From assembly GCA_015179125.1 (NCBI GenBank), contig WHVA01000453.1, positions 1 through 64,000 on the forward strand: a DNA stretch of 64,000 nt, in the 5' to 3' direction. Position 1 is the stretch's first letter, and each line of letters opens with the position of its first letter. Positions 22,118-32,293 of the stretch are shown here, piece by piece. Origin of the DNA: Gautieria morchelliformis (taxonomy: Eukaryota > Basidiomycota > Agaricomycetes > Gomphales > Gomphaceae). Under the pieces are notes generated by a model. It was not told where the DNA came from. It did no database searches and worked only from the letters and a program-made list of their open reading frames with translations. The translations under genes were made by a program, and so were the position numbers.

Positions 22118-22837
22118 TGTTATGATTTACAAGTAACGACGTTAATGACATCACCCAGATCCAAATCTAAAATATACTGACGTCACCGAACCACACGATC
22201 CCCAAAATCCATGCCCGCGTCCATACACAGATATACAGAAATGTCCCCGAATCCCCTGACTCGCATATACATGACGCTGGACCAATACATTACCACGCAC
22301 GCGCACAGGGCACGCCAAGTCGATCAGCATCATATTACACATGTTGATCCCATCAATCTCGATTGAGAGACCGACCCGGGACACAGATCCCCGCTTAGAC
22401 ACCAATTCAATTGCGACCAAGACACGATATGCATCCGATCGTCCCTGAGCGGCTCCGGCCACAGCCCCATGATTTCCCCTATATATCACGCACATGTCCC
22501 TCCACACCATCGCTTTATGTACAACAAATCCTTAGCATTCCCTTGTAACATTCATTCGAGAGTTCACTCCAGACTATACTCCACACCCTCCTATATCTCT
22601 GCATCATATACCGTACGTATCGTATCGACGCCGAGTCCTTTCCAGTAGTTAAATAGTATAAACAAATGTAACTGTCGAACAAGAATAACAATAGTTTTAC
22701 CTCTCCACCATCTCAAGATTCCTGATCGAAATAGTCCCCTTAGTACAAACAGTCCTCTCAGAATTCAGACCTCTACTCGATTCAGCTTCACTCGAAGCTT
22801 GAATAAAACCCAAACACATTTATATCAACTCTTATCA
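22118..22837 (+). mobile_element. Solo LTR, family D, TSD GAAAT
   Basis: 720 bp, TGTTATGAT...CTCTTATCA, flanked by GAAAT on both sides (22113-22117, 22838-22842). It lies in copia B between its 3' LTR and the RNase H end. The same LTR recurs at 31621-32293 with a different TSD. No internal region accompanies it, so it is what remains after LTR-LTR recombination. Confidence 0.88.
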
Positions 22838-23487
22838 GAAATTACCCCGAGTAATGTTCTGAGCCGTTTGAATGAGGGTCGCAGCAGTGCCTTCGTGAAA
22901 ATGTCTGCCACCATGTCTTGCGCAGGGAAATAGCGCAGGTCGATAAGCCCGTTGCTTATGACTTCCCTGATGAAATGGTAGCGAATGTCTATGTGCTTCG
23001 TGCGGGCGTGGTACCTGTCGTTCTGCGCCACGGCGATGGCTGAGGTGTTATCGCAGTAGAGCAGAACGGGCTGCATGAGGGGATGGAATACATTGCTGAT
23101 GAATGCTCTGATCCATAGAGCTTCCTTGCTCGCATGCGTGGTGGCAACGTACTTGGATTAGGTTGTCGACAGCGAGACAAGGGACTGCTTCCTTGAATTC
23201 CAGCTCACGTCTCCACCATCTATGGTGAAGACATAGCCTGATATCGTGTGCCTATGCTCCTGCGAGTTCCCGTCAGCATCACTGAAGCCCTCCAGTCCGT
23301 AGCGGTTCCGCCTGTCTTCGAGTGCCCACTCGAATGTCCCGCCTGTTCCTATCGTGAGCTTGGCTTCCTTCGTGCCCTTCAGATACCTGATGACCCTTTT
23401 CACAGCCTCCCAATGGATGTGTCTGGGGTTCTGCATGAAGCGAGACAGGGACGACACGGCGTATGCTATGTCCGGCCTAGAGCCTAT
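22838..23487 (-). pseudogene. Copia B RNase H region
   Basis: Minus strand, two frames. 23487-23158 carries RPDIAYAVSSLSRFMQNP, the GFSDADGNSQEHRHTISGY segment and DVSWNSRKQSLVSLSTT. A TAA stop follows where STTEAEY is usual. 23150-22838 continues with HASKEALWIRAF, YCDNTSAIAVAQ and the closing HIDIRYHFIREV and DIFTKAL blocks. RNase H degrades the RNA in the RNA/DNA hybrid. In DADGNS the residue after the second Asp departs from the usual DADWA. Its frame joins the RT frame once the solo LTR at 23488 is removed. Confidence 0.88.
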
Positions 23488-23985
23488 TGTTGGGTGCATT
23501 TATGCTCCTGCACCAAAATCAAGCATAATATATTCAATTTACTGTATGGTGTTTCAATCTCTTCTCACATTGTTCTTCTACCATGCATTCATTTCTCTGT
23601 TTATTTTCGAAATTTTCCAGTAACTCTCTACCTCCCCATTCCATTTTGTTATTTCTACTTTCACAAGCGGCTGCACCCAGCGGAGTCTGAAATGACTTCG
23701 ACGCGCGAGCTCTTGGGCGCTAAAGGGCCGGGTAGTAGTACATGCACAGTGAGACAGATTTCACCCTCTCTCAGTGACCACTAAATTCACTGAGAGAGGC
23801 AAGTAAATTAGTCTAGTGTTCTTTCGATTTATTGACCTAGAAATCCTCTGTAGTGAATTGATTTCTAGGTAGTGTATAATATATTTATAGTGACCACTAA
23901 ATTCACTGAGAGAGTGAATTGATTTCTAGTCTATTCTTTTGAGAAACAAGTCCATACCTACTGCCTATAATTCCTGTCCTCTACA
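23488..23985 (+). mobile_element. Solo LTR, copia A family, TSD CCTAT
   Basis: 498 bp, TGTTGGGTGC...CCTCTACA on the plus strand, flanked by CCTAT (23483-23487 and 23986-23990). Closing the gap joins LMYAAIG to SRPDIAYAV in the copia B polymerase frame, which shows insertion after copia B was in place. Confidence 0.93.
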
Positions 23986-23990
23986 CCTAT

Positions 23991-24640
23991 GGCTGCGTAC
24001 ATCAGCGAGCCGATAGCCTCTCTGTAAGGTATGCACTTCATCCTCACTATTTCTTGAGGGGCTTTAGGGCAGTCCTCGACTGACAGGATATCGCCAGGGT
24101 TCATAGGGATTGAGAGCGGTCGAGCATCCTGCAAATTAAAGTGCTCCACTATCTTCTGGACGTACGCGCTTTGGCTGAAGGTGATCGTTCTTTGGTCTCG
24201 GTCTCTGGTGACCTCGAGACCCAATAGCCAGTTCAGATCGCCTAGGTCCTTGATTTTGTAGTGCGTGCTCAGTTGCTCCTTGAACCTGCTGATGCCACGC
24301 CTCGAATCCCCAATGATAGTGATGTCATCTACATCGACCGCAAGCACGGTGGCATCCTGGTCGTATCGGTAGAACATTGCATGCTTGACTTGACACCTTG
24401 TGAATCCCATGGAAGTTAGGGTACCCTTCAAGTCATCATACCATTCACGACCTGATTGTTTCAAGCCGCAGATCGCCCTCTTGAGATGGAACACCTCGTG
24501 CTCCCTTCCTGGTATCTTGAACCCTTTTGGCTGATGCATGTATATTTCCTCCTTGAGCTTTGTGTTCAGGTAAACACCGACGATATCTGTTTGCTCAATC
24601 TCCCAATCGTTCCGGGCCGCTAGCACGACTATGATCCGGA
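23991..24640 (-). pseudogene. Copia B reverse transcriptase, N-terminal part lost
   Basis: Minus-strand frame with the RT core of copia elements: AARNDWEIEQTDIVGVYLN (motif A, with the unusual DIVGVYLN where DVxxAYLN is usual), KRAICGLKQSGREWYDDL, VDVDDITIIGD (motif C, catalytic Asp pair) and LGDLNWLLGLEV. The upstream RT fingers and the integrase-RT linker are absent; a gypsy 3' end sits there instead. RT would synthesise element cDNA. Confidence 0.87.
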
Positions 24641-25190
24641 TAGCTGAAGGAAATCATATACAATGGATTATATTAAATGTCCTTTAATTGTTTAGCATGT
24701 AACATGGAGACCTATTTCCCAGAATTGCTTTTTAATAATAGAATACTTTCAGAAAAGCTATCACTATTTAAAGATGGAGTTTTATGGGAATGTCACTTTT
24801 ATTAGTAAACATCTGATATTATAGTAATTCCAAACACCCTCCTTACTAAGTGTCAAACATGGAAATCATAGAGAGGCCAGGGGTCCTGGCTTGCCAGGGT
24901 AAGACTTGTGAAAGTCTTTGACCAGTTCCAAGGCATGATCAAGCTCAGAAGTGAGGATCCACCACATTTATTTGTCGGTACTCTCATAACCTGTCCACCT
25001 AATGAGGTGGAGTAATTTGCAGTTTTCCATCTATTATCAATTTTGGAGTCGAGGATTTCTGAGACTTCAAAATCGGGTTTGCCAGTGATAACAACTGGAG
25101 GTGGAGGAGGCTGTACTCGGTTTGGAATGGTGTTGGGAAAGGCTGGCTCAAGCATGGATATGTGCAATACTGGGTGGATGTCATGACCTG
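24640..25190 (-). mobile_element. 3' end of a chromodomain gypsy element
   Basis: Minus-strand fragment. 25190-24850 encodes the gypsy integrase tail (HPVLHISMLEPAF, then VSEILDSKID) and a frameshifted chromodomain (RWTGYES). It is followed by the purine tract AAGGAGGG and then an AT-rich LTR beginning TGTTTGGAATTAC at about 24835 and running left to about 24640. Chromodomains steer integration to heterochromatin. The fragment replaces a piece of copia B pol; no target-site duplication is seen, so a deletion or recombination accompanied it. Its layout parallels gypsy H at 37918-40150, but without the antisense gene. Confidence 0.7.
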
Positions 25191-25587
25191 TCTTCTCAAC
25201 CACACGGCGTGATGGATGGCTTCCGGCCACAGGTTCTTCGGCAAGCTTGACGAGATCAGCATCACCCGTGCATGTTCCAACAGAGTCCGGTTAAGGCACT
25301 CGGTGACCCCGTTCTCTTTGGGCGTGTCGTGGACGGTGAGGTTTCTTACTGTACCCCTACCTTTGAGGTGCATGGTGAACTCGTCCAATAAGTATTCGCC
25401 CCCGCGGTCAGACTGTAGGATTTTAATCCTATGGCCATGCTGAGTCTCGAGCCATGCTTCATACTCTTTGTACTTCGTTAGGACTTCACTTTTCCTATTA
25501 ATGCATTCGACCATTGACCAGCGGGTGCAATCATCTGTGAAACTGACATAGTAACTTTTGGAGTTGTAGCTCGAAGGGGTAGTCGGC
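25190..25587 (-). pseudogene. Copia B integrase core
   Basis: Minus-strand frame with YYVSFTDDCTRWSMVE, LQSDRGGEYLLDEF (second catalytic Asp) and TPKENGVTECLNRTL (catalytic Glu), then LPKNLWPEAIHHAVWL, where similarity stops at the gypsy fragment. The first catalytic Asp (SDVWGP) lies on the other side of the solo LTR at 25588. Integrase would insert the cDNA. Confidence 0.88.
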
Positions 25588-26075
25588 TGTTGGGTGCATA
25601 TATGCTCCTGCACCAAAATCAAGCATAATATATTCGATTTACTGTATGGTGTTTCAATCTCTTCTCAGATTGTTCTTGTACCATGCATTCACTTCTCTGT
25701 TTATTTTCAAAATTTTCTAGTCACTCCCTACCTCTCCATTTCATTTTGTTATTCCTATTTTCACAAGCGGCTGCACCCAGCGGAGTTTGAAATGACTTCG
25801 ACGCGCGAGCCCTTGGGCGCTAAAGGGCCGGGTGCAGGTAGATGCATTCTGAGACAGGATTGTACTCCTCTCTCAGTGACAATATATTCACTGAGAGAGG
25901 CGAGTAGTATTCTTCATATTTACATAGCATGTTGACTGAAAATCATGTAGTGTGTTTGATTCTAGGTATTATATCAATATAACAGTGACAATAAATTCAC
26001 TGAGAGAGTGTGTTTGATTCTAGCTTTCTAAGAACTCTACCGAACCTTCCCTGCCATAGCCCCTAGTTGCTAACA
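25588..26075 (+). mobile_element. Solo LTR, copia A-prime subfamily, TSD TCGGC
   Basis: 488 bp starting TGTTGGGTGCATATATGC and ending AGTTGCTAACA, flanked by TCGGC (25583-25587, 26076-26080). It shares its first 300 or so bases with copia A LTRs but has a different 3' end. Closing the gap joins SDVWGP to the rest of the copia B integrase. Confidence 0.93.
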
Positions 26076-26080
26076 TCGGC

Positions 26081-27050
26081 CCCCACACGTCAGAGTGCAC
26101 CTTGTCGCAGGTTTGTCTTGCCGGGTGTCCAGCCTTCTCCTTCGGGACTACTTTCCTCGTCGGCTTTGCCTTGGCGCAGGTCGAGCAGAACATTGGTACC
26201 GATTGCTTGTCCAGCTCGATACCCAACACTATCTGTTGCTCTACTAAGCGCTTCACCGCCAGGTGCGAAATGTGTCCCATCTTCCGGTGGACCTCGTCCA
26301 GCGTGAAGATCCTTATGCCGCTGCACGCTGCAGCGGTCAGGCCGGCCCCCTTGTCTACTCGATATAGACCATTGGTGAGTGGCACTCGGCCAATTCGGCG
26401 ACCCACTTTGTCACTGATGACGCATGCGCGGTCTTTGAGTTGTACCGTGTATCCGGCGGCGTCGCATCTTGCCAGCGAGACCAGGGTGAATGCGAGGTCC
26501 GGGCAGTACAGGACATCCCTCAACGTGACAGTCGTTGTGGAGTCCTCATTCGGTATGTCCACCTGCATGTTTCCTATTTCAGTGGCCATGAACGTCGCCT
26601 TATCCGCAGCCTTCACCGGCTTCGCTCGATTGACCTGAAGTTGCTGAAACCCTGTCGGTCCAGCGACATATGGCTCGAGGCCCCTGAGTCATATATCTCG
26701 GTGCAGGTCCCCTGAGACACTAAGGAGCCCTCTAGAGCGGCGTGCGGACTCGCGACAAAAGCATGGTCATCATGGGTCTGCGCGGCAGTGTTCGAGCTAT
26801 CCTTGTCCTTAGCCTTTGCGCCCTTCTTCTTCTTCCCCTTCTTCTTAGGACAGCTGTACTTGAGATGCCCTCTTTCCCCACATGTCCAGCATTCGACATC
26901 TGACTTCCTGGCACCCGTCGAGTTGCCAGAAGAAGGTGCGGCTTTCTTCTTCCCCCGACCCTTCCCCTTAGCCGTCATGGCCGTTTCGTTGCCCTTCGAG
27001 TGGTCCTCTTCGATCCACAACTGATCGAATTCATCCAGGATCGTCTCAAC
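26081..27050 (-). pseudogene. Copia B zinc knuckle, protease and pre-integrase region
   Basis: Minus strand, two frames. 27050-26613 holds a lysine-rich stretch, the zinc knuckle CWTCGERGHLKYSC and the protease active site (YDSGASSHMS). 26616-26081 holds the remaining protease (DVLYCPDLAFTLVSL), the pre-integrase zinc region (HRKMGHISHLAVKRLV, CSTCAKAK) and SDVWGP with the first integrase Asp. One base shift near 26620 separates them. The upstream gag frame lies beyond the hAT-type element and joins exactly when that is removed. Confidence 0.88.
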
Positions 27051-27739
27051 CAGGGCTGTCCACAATCCAGGTTCCTGCAGGTGACTCGCAGTTCAACCTG
27101 TGATTTTAACCTGCAGATCCAACTCACACAAGTCCAGGTGACCCGGCGCCTAAAAACCTGCCAAGTCCAGGTTTGGCCTTTGGAATTCCACAGGTGACTC
27201 GCAGACCTGCAAGCCTTAAATGCCAAGAATTCATGTCATTTACATGTCATTCAACTACTATTACTTCATTCTGCACAACAGCCTTCTTGACATGCTTACT
27301 CTTATCATGCAGCAACTCTACAACACATTCCTCAGGAACAAGTCCTTCATATGACAGCCATGTGCTCTGAGTATGGTCCCGGCATGTGTCGACTCTTCCT
27401 TCAGAGAGTGACGCATCTGTGATACAGTCAGTCGGCCCTGACTGAATGCACATTTGACATCTGTGGATGTTGCTAGAGGAGCATGGTCAAAATAGGATGT
27501 AAGGATGTGTGAAATAGCTCACCCCCATCCCCACGGGAGGAGACACGTCATGCACTCACATGGGGTGAGTCAGCTTGGAATAATCTTCCAAGTCACTGCA
27601 AGTCACCCGCAGGTTTAACCTGTGGGTCCAAGTCAACCTGCAGAAAAACTCAGGTCAAGTCCAGGTTCCACTTCTGGAAGCTGGCAAACCTGCGAGTCCA
27701 AGTCCAGGTAACCTGCAGGTTGACTCGTGGACAGCCCTG
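27051..27739. mobile_element. hAT-type non-autonomous element, TSD GTCTCAAC
   Basis: 689 bp with perfect 13-bp terminal inverted repeats (CAGGGCTGTCCAC) and an 8-bp duplication GTCTCAAC (27043-27050, 27740-27747). TIRs starting CAGGG and 8-bp duplications are the signature of hAT transposons. Several subterminal copies of an ACCTGCAGGT-like motif lie near both ends, the usual place for transposase binding. I see no transposase frame, so it would depend on one made elsewhere. Removing it restores the gag frame of copia B. Confidence 0.92.
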
Positions 27740-28389
27740 GTCTCAACAACTACTTGGGGGGTGACCGTGTCTGGGGCCGTTCTGTTTTGAAGCGACAGGA
27801 CGTTTATGAGGGGGTGGTATGTCTTCGGGAGTGACCCAAGAACCATGGCAACAAAGTCCTGATCCTCGATCTTATCCCCCATGCCATTCAACTGCTCGTG
27901 CATCGACTTCAGGGATTCAATGTGAGTTCTCACATTCGCCTCATCCTCGCACTTAAGCACGTATATCCTGCGCCTCAGATCAATGCGAACCACCAGGGCC
28001 TTGTCCTCATGCTTCGCACACAACTTGCTCAACATCAGGAACGCCTTGTCCTCGTCCTGGAGCTCCAGGGCGACGCTTTCGTGGACACTGGTGAGTATCT
28101 GAGCTTTGATGATTCTCTCCCTCTGCTCATACTCGTCTTGTCGGCGTTCAGTCTCCTCCAGTGCTTCCTCCTCGTCTGAGGTGAGCGTGTACCCGTCTGG
28201 GTACTGTGGAGTGGCGGGCGGGAGTCTTGCGAGGCCATCAAGGTGTCGCTTGACTCCTTTATGCGCCGATAGTGTGGTGAGGGTCTGTCTCTTCCACATG
28301 CTCCAGTTAGAGCCGTCAGCTGTTAATTTGCTGACCTGGTAGCCTTTTGTGAAAGACACTGAGGGGTTTGATTCGCCAGCGGGGCCCAT
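27740..28389 (-). pseudogene. Copia B gag
   Basis: Minus-strand Gag starting MGPAGESNPSV at the primer binding site, with LTADGSNWSMWKRQTLTTL, IKAQILTSVHESVALELQ and the MHEQLNGMGDKIEDQDFVAMVLGSLP helix region shared with copia A Gag. The frame stays open until the hAT-type insertion and continues beyond it as TILDEFDQLW. This part alone shows no inactivating change. Gag forms the particle shell around the RNA. Confidence 0.9.
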
Positions 28390-28393
28390 AACC
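28382..28393 (-). promoter_or_regulatory. Copia B primer binding site overlapping gag ATG
   Basis: Minus-strand GGTTATGGGCCC directly after the LTR end. It is complementary to the anticodon-arm string GGGCCCAUAACC of eukaryotic initiator tRNA-Met, so priming by a half tRNA, as described for Drosophila copia, is expected. The gag start ATG (28389-28387) lies inside the site. Confidence 0.8.
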
Positions 28394-28763
28394 TGTTGAG
28401 ATGGGCGACAACTTGGTGGGGTAAGTAGGTTATGCAACGGGTACTTGTCAATCTAGACAAGATCAGACTCCTCAGTGTGGACAGACACTAAGTGTGTATT
28501 GGGTATTACCTAGACAAGATCAGACTACGGAATGATCAGCTGTCTAGGATGATATAACGCGACGGCACTCTTACCTCCTCAGTGTGGACAGACACTGAGG
28601 AGAACTAACTAGCGCCTCTCCACTCCTATATGCAGGCCGGGCATGTCTGCCCGGCCCCACCTGCATCTCCTAGAGACACGAGTACCTAGCCACGACAGTG
28701 TACATGTATCTACAACCTAACAGTAATGGAGAATTGACCTGAGGATACTAGTTATTTCCAACA
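28394..28763 (-). repeat. Copia B 5' LTR
   Basis: 370 bp, TG...CA on the minus strand, followed at 28382-28393 by the primer binding site. It matches the split 3' LTR (16474-16526 plus 21783-22098, 369 bp after closing the copia A insertion) with nine substitutions and one single-base indel by eye. Confidence 0.93.
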
Positions 28764-28768
28764 TAACT

Positions 28769-30106
28769 TACATCACCCTAAGAGGACTACAGCGGTGTTA
28801 CCTGGCGTTTACCAGTTGAGGAATATGAAGCCAGGCGATATGGCTCAACAATCCCTACCACACAGATATCAGCCTCCTGCAACTGCGCAGATACCACGGG
28901 AGGGATACCTTGCAAAAACGCTGTTCAGTAAGAAATTCCCCCCCGCGGACATTGACATTGATTCAGACGAGTCTGATACTACTTCCTCAAGTGACTCAAT
29001 GGCAAGATACAGAGCTAAACGAAAGAAACAAGCTTACAAGGAAAAACTAAAACGTCGCGTGAAGAAAGCTTCGAGTGTAAAAATCTCAGAGCCAGATCCA
29101 TGCGACGGCTCTGCTGACTTCGACGTGTTTGAACAATGGACCTTCGAGGTTAACAACTGGTTTGAAATGAATGACTTCCCTAAGAAATTCCGTGTAAGAC
29201 ATATGAAAAAATTCATGAAAGCAAAGGTGGTGAAATACTACATGACCTTCATGGCCCCACAGGCTGACTCATATACGGTCGAGATGCTAGGTAAAGAGCT
29301 GTTTGACTTCTGCTTCCCAGCACGGTTCAGACAACAAATGCGCACCAAGTTCTATGAGGCTTCCCAAGGAAAGAAGATGATCCGGGAATTCATATGGAAT
29401 CTACGCTCCCTAGCAACCAGGCTGCCCGATATAACGGAGTTTCACCTTGTCCAGCAGCTGTGGAACGGCGCAAATAGCTACCTGAGATTAGAATGGACAA
29501 AAGCTGGAATGTCTGATGAATACACGAACCTTGTAACCCTGGAAGAAGCCGCAGAGAGGTTTGAACAAGCGGAACACCTGAGACTGTATGAGGAGTGCAG
29601 GAATTCGCTGCACCCCAAAGAAGACTTCAAAAATACGTGAGAAAACGGGACGACTATCCGCGCCCAGACTCTGGAAATCAACGATCAAAGGAATCAAGGT
29701 CGGAAACAGCAAGGAGCCCGCAAAACTACAAACCGTTCAGCGCAAGGGGGCGAGACCGAGCGGTATCTCCAACCCATAACAAGGCCGGGCCACGACCTAG
29801 GCAAAGTCCGCAATGCTCGAGAACGGCTCCTTGGCTAACCAATGAGCAGAAGGGAAACCTGAGAGCACAGGGATTTTGCTTCCTTTGCAGGCAGCAAGGC
29901 CATCTCTCACGAGACTGCCCTGAGAGAACAACCGTTCCCTGGACGAGGGACGGTAGACCACCCGGGGTACAAGCTGCCATGGTAAACGTGGGCGAAAATG
30001 TCTTGGACCTCGATAAGCTAGCAAAAGAAAATATAGAACTTCAGCTAAACATGATGGGGGATATAATGGAAGAAAATAATACCGGTGGTGCTTGGGCCCA
30101 ACCACA
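28769..30106 (+). pseudogene. Gypsy C gag, second part
   Basis: Plus-strand continuation of the gag at 15450-16473 after copia B. The frame runs from 28769 through Met 28795 and DFDVFEQWTFEVNNWFEMND to ARFRQQMRTKFYEASQGKKM and the LRLYEECRNS end of the capsid core, stopping at 29640. A one-base shift near 29600 moves coding to the frame ending at 30152 (last bases are LTR), which holds the zinc knuckle CFLCRQQGHLSRDC at about 29877-29920. A solo LTR interrupts it at 30112. It would have been the RNA-packaging and capsid protein. Confidence 0.88.
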
Positions 30107-30111
30107 GAGCG

Positions 30112-30598
30112 TGTTGGGTGCATACAAGCTCCTGCACCAAAATCAAGCATAATATATTCGATTTGTTGTATGGTTTCCAATTCTTTCTCACATTGTTCTT
30201 GTACCATGCATTCACTTCTCTGCTTATTTTCGAAATTTTCCAGTCACTCTCTACCTCTCCATTTCATTCTGTTATCTCTATTTTCACAAGCGGCTGCACC
30301 CAGCGGAGTTTGAAATGACTTCGACGCGCGAGCCCTTGGGCGCTAAAGGGCCGGGTGCACGTATATGCATTCTGAGACAGAGTAGTACTCCTCTCCCAGT
30401 GACAATAAATTCACTGAGAGAGGCGAGTAGTATCTTTCATATTTACATAGCATGTTGACTAAAAATCATGTAGTGTATTTGATTCTAGGTATTGTATTAA
30501 TATAACAGTGACAATAAATTCACTGAGAGAGTGAATTTGATTCTAGCTTTCTAAGAACTCTACCGAACCTTCTCTGCCATAACCCCAAGTTGCTAACA
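30112..30598 (+). mobile_element. Solo LTR, copia A-prime subfamily, TSD GAGCG
   Basis: 487 bp, TGTTGGGTGC...TTGCTAACA, flanked by GAGCG (30107-30111 and 30599-30603). It is nearly the same sequence as the solo LTR at 25588-26075. It lies in gypsy C between zinc knuckle and protease. Confidence 0.93.
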
Positions 30599-30603
30599 GA
30601 GCG

Positions 30604-31620
30604 TTTGGGATGAACTGGCGGACAGGCTCTCATCGAGAGTATCTTTAGCAAACTGTGAAATTCCCACACGCATATCAATGGCTGGAAGATATACAATAGT
30701 CCCGGTAACCACTCACTTGGTGCTCACAAACGACCGCATGTTCAACATGCAGTATGTCATAAATAGTTCCCGAATTCTGGATAACCACTTTGACTGTGTG
30801 CAGTGGTTAGAATTCGAAAATATCCGTCGACATGCAGAAATTCTGCCATACCTACTCTGTTACTCGGGAAACATGTGGGCAGACCCATGCCAAACCCTAT
30901 GTACGAATGCAACCGGTTTGAGATGGGACAGCGAATCCTGGTCTGACTTCGCAAACAACCCTAGGAGACTGAACAGGCATCAGTTAGCCACTCAAGAAAT
31001 AGAGAGGACCACTCACAACCGAAGGTGTGACGAACTCCGGGACAACCAAGATAGCGCAAATAGCGGAAATGAATATGAGTTCTTAGAGGACAGAAGTGAC
31101 GAAAATCTCTCACCGATAATGCGCTCAATGAGGAAGCTATTCCCACAGGAAGAGAATCCCGGGGAGGCACCGCCAACACTTACATGGGATATCGACAGTG
31201 CGGACTACGATGCTGAAGTGTATGGGGAGGCCACAGACGACATCTTAATGAATGCATCTGCTAGGCCTATGACCGACACACGCGCTGTAAAATCAAGGGG
31301 AAAATTAGCAAAATCCCCACAGCAAACTCAGAGAATGGAACACAATGCCAGCAAGCCAAAAGACTTCAAAAGGGTAATACCCAAGGCAATTGTAGTAACA
31401 GCAAAGATAAACGGAAAGGATGTACAAGCATTGTTAGACCCGGGCTCTCTGGCCGACTTTGTCTCCACAACACTGGTGGACCAGCTAAACCTACCAGTGG
31501 AGCATCTAGTGAAGCCCTTACCATGCCAATTGGCGGCCTCGGGCTCGAGAACCATGATACCTTGCTTGACAACGGTGAATTTTGCCTATAATGAAATAAA
31601 CGAGCCACGATGATTCAATG
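30604..31620 (+). pseudogene. Gypsy C spacer and protease
   Basis: Plus-strand frame (Met 30678) running through a non-conserved acidic region to the retropepsin domain. The active site reads LLDPGSLADF at about 31433-31460, with Pro where Ser or Thr normally follows the catalytic Asp, which should damage activity. The frame meets TGA at 31611-31613 and is then interrupted by solo LTR D at 31621. With the LTR and one CAATG copy removed it continues FNVINLKNYDVILGTPF, the standard linker to RT. Confidence 0.85.
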
Positions 31621-32293
31621 TGTTATGATACTCCATTTACGACATTAATGATATCACCAAGGCTCGTACCCAAGTTACATACAGATATCCCCGAACCCCC
31701 GACTCGCATACACACGACACCGAGCCAATACACCTTCGAGCACGCATACCAGGCACGCCAAGTGAATCGTCATCATATTGAATGCGTCGATCACATCAAT
31801 CTCGATCGACAGACTGACCCGAGACACTGATCCCCGCTTAGACATCAATTCAATTGGGATCAAGGTACATATGCATCCGATTGTCCCTGACCGGACTCGA
31901 CCGCTGCTCCACAATTCCCCCTCGCACATCACGCACATGTCTCTCCACATCATCGTCTTATGTACAAATAATCCTTAGAATTCCCTTGTCATATTCATTC
32001 GATAGCTCGCTCCAGTCTATACTACACATCCCCCTATATCCCTGCGTCACATGCCACACGTACCGCATCGACGCCGAGCCCTTTCCAGTAGTTAAGTAGT
32101 ACAAACAGATGTAACAATTATACACGAATAACATTAGCTTCACCTCTCCACCGTCTCAAAGTTCCCGATCGAAGTAGTTTCTATAATACAAGCAGTCCCC
32201 TCAGCACTCAAACGTCTACTCGATTCAGCTCCACTTGAAGCTTGAATCAATTCCCAACTCCAAATACAAATCCATTCAGAATAACTCTTATCA
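31621..32293 (+). mobile_element. Solo LTR, family D, TSD CAATG
   Basis: 673 bp, TGTTATGATACTCC...AACTCTTATCA, flanked by CAATG (31616-31620, 32294-32298). Clearly homologous to 22118-22837 over its whole length, with many substitutions and short indels, so both copies are old. Confidence 0.88.

Larger units (their letters stand above)
16474..28763 (-). mobile_element. Copia B: nested LTR retrotransposon, TSD TAACT
   Basis: A minus-strand Ty1/copia element inserted in gypsy C gag. Its LTRs begin TGTTGGAAATAAC and end CATCTCAACA on the minus strand. The 5' LTR is 28394-28763; the 3' LTR is split into 16474-16526 and 21783-22098 by copia A. TAACT flanks the whole element at 16469-16473 and 28764-28768. 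About ten differences in 370 bp separate the LTRs. Coding parts in minus-strand order: gag (28389-27740), zinc knuckle/protease/pre-integrase (27050-26081), integrase core (25587-25190), RT (24640-23991), RNase H (23487-22838). Inserts inside it: copia A, solo LTRs at 22118, 23488 and 25588, a hAT-type element at 27051 and a gypsy 3' end at about 24640-25190. A coding stretch between integrase core and RT is missing. It is dead, but its structure is fully readable. Confidence 0.93.
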
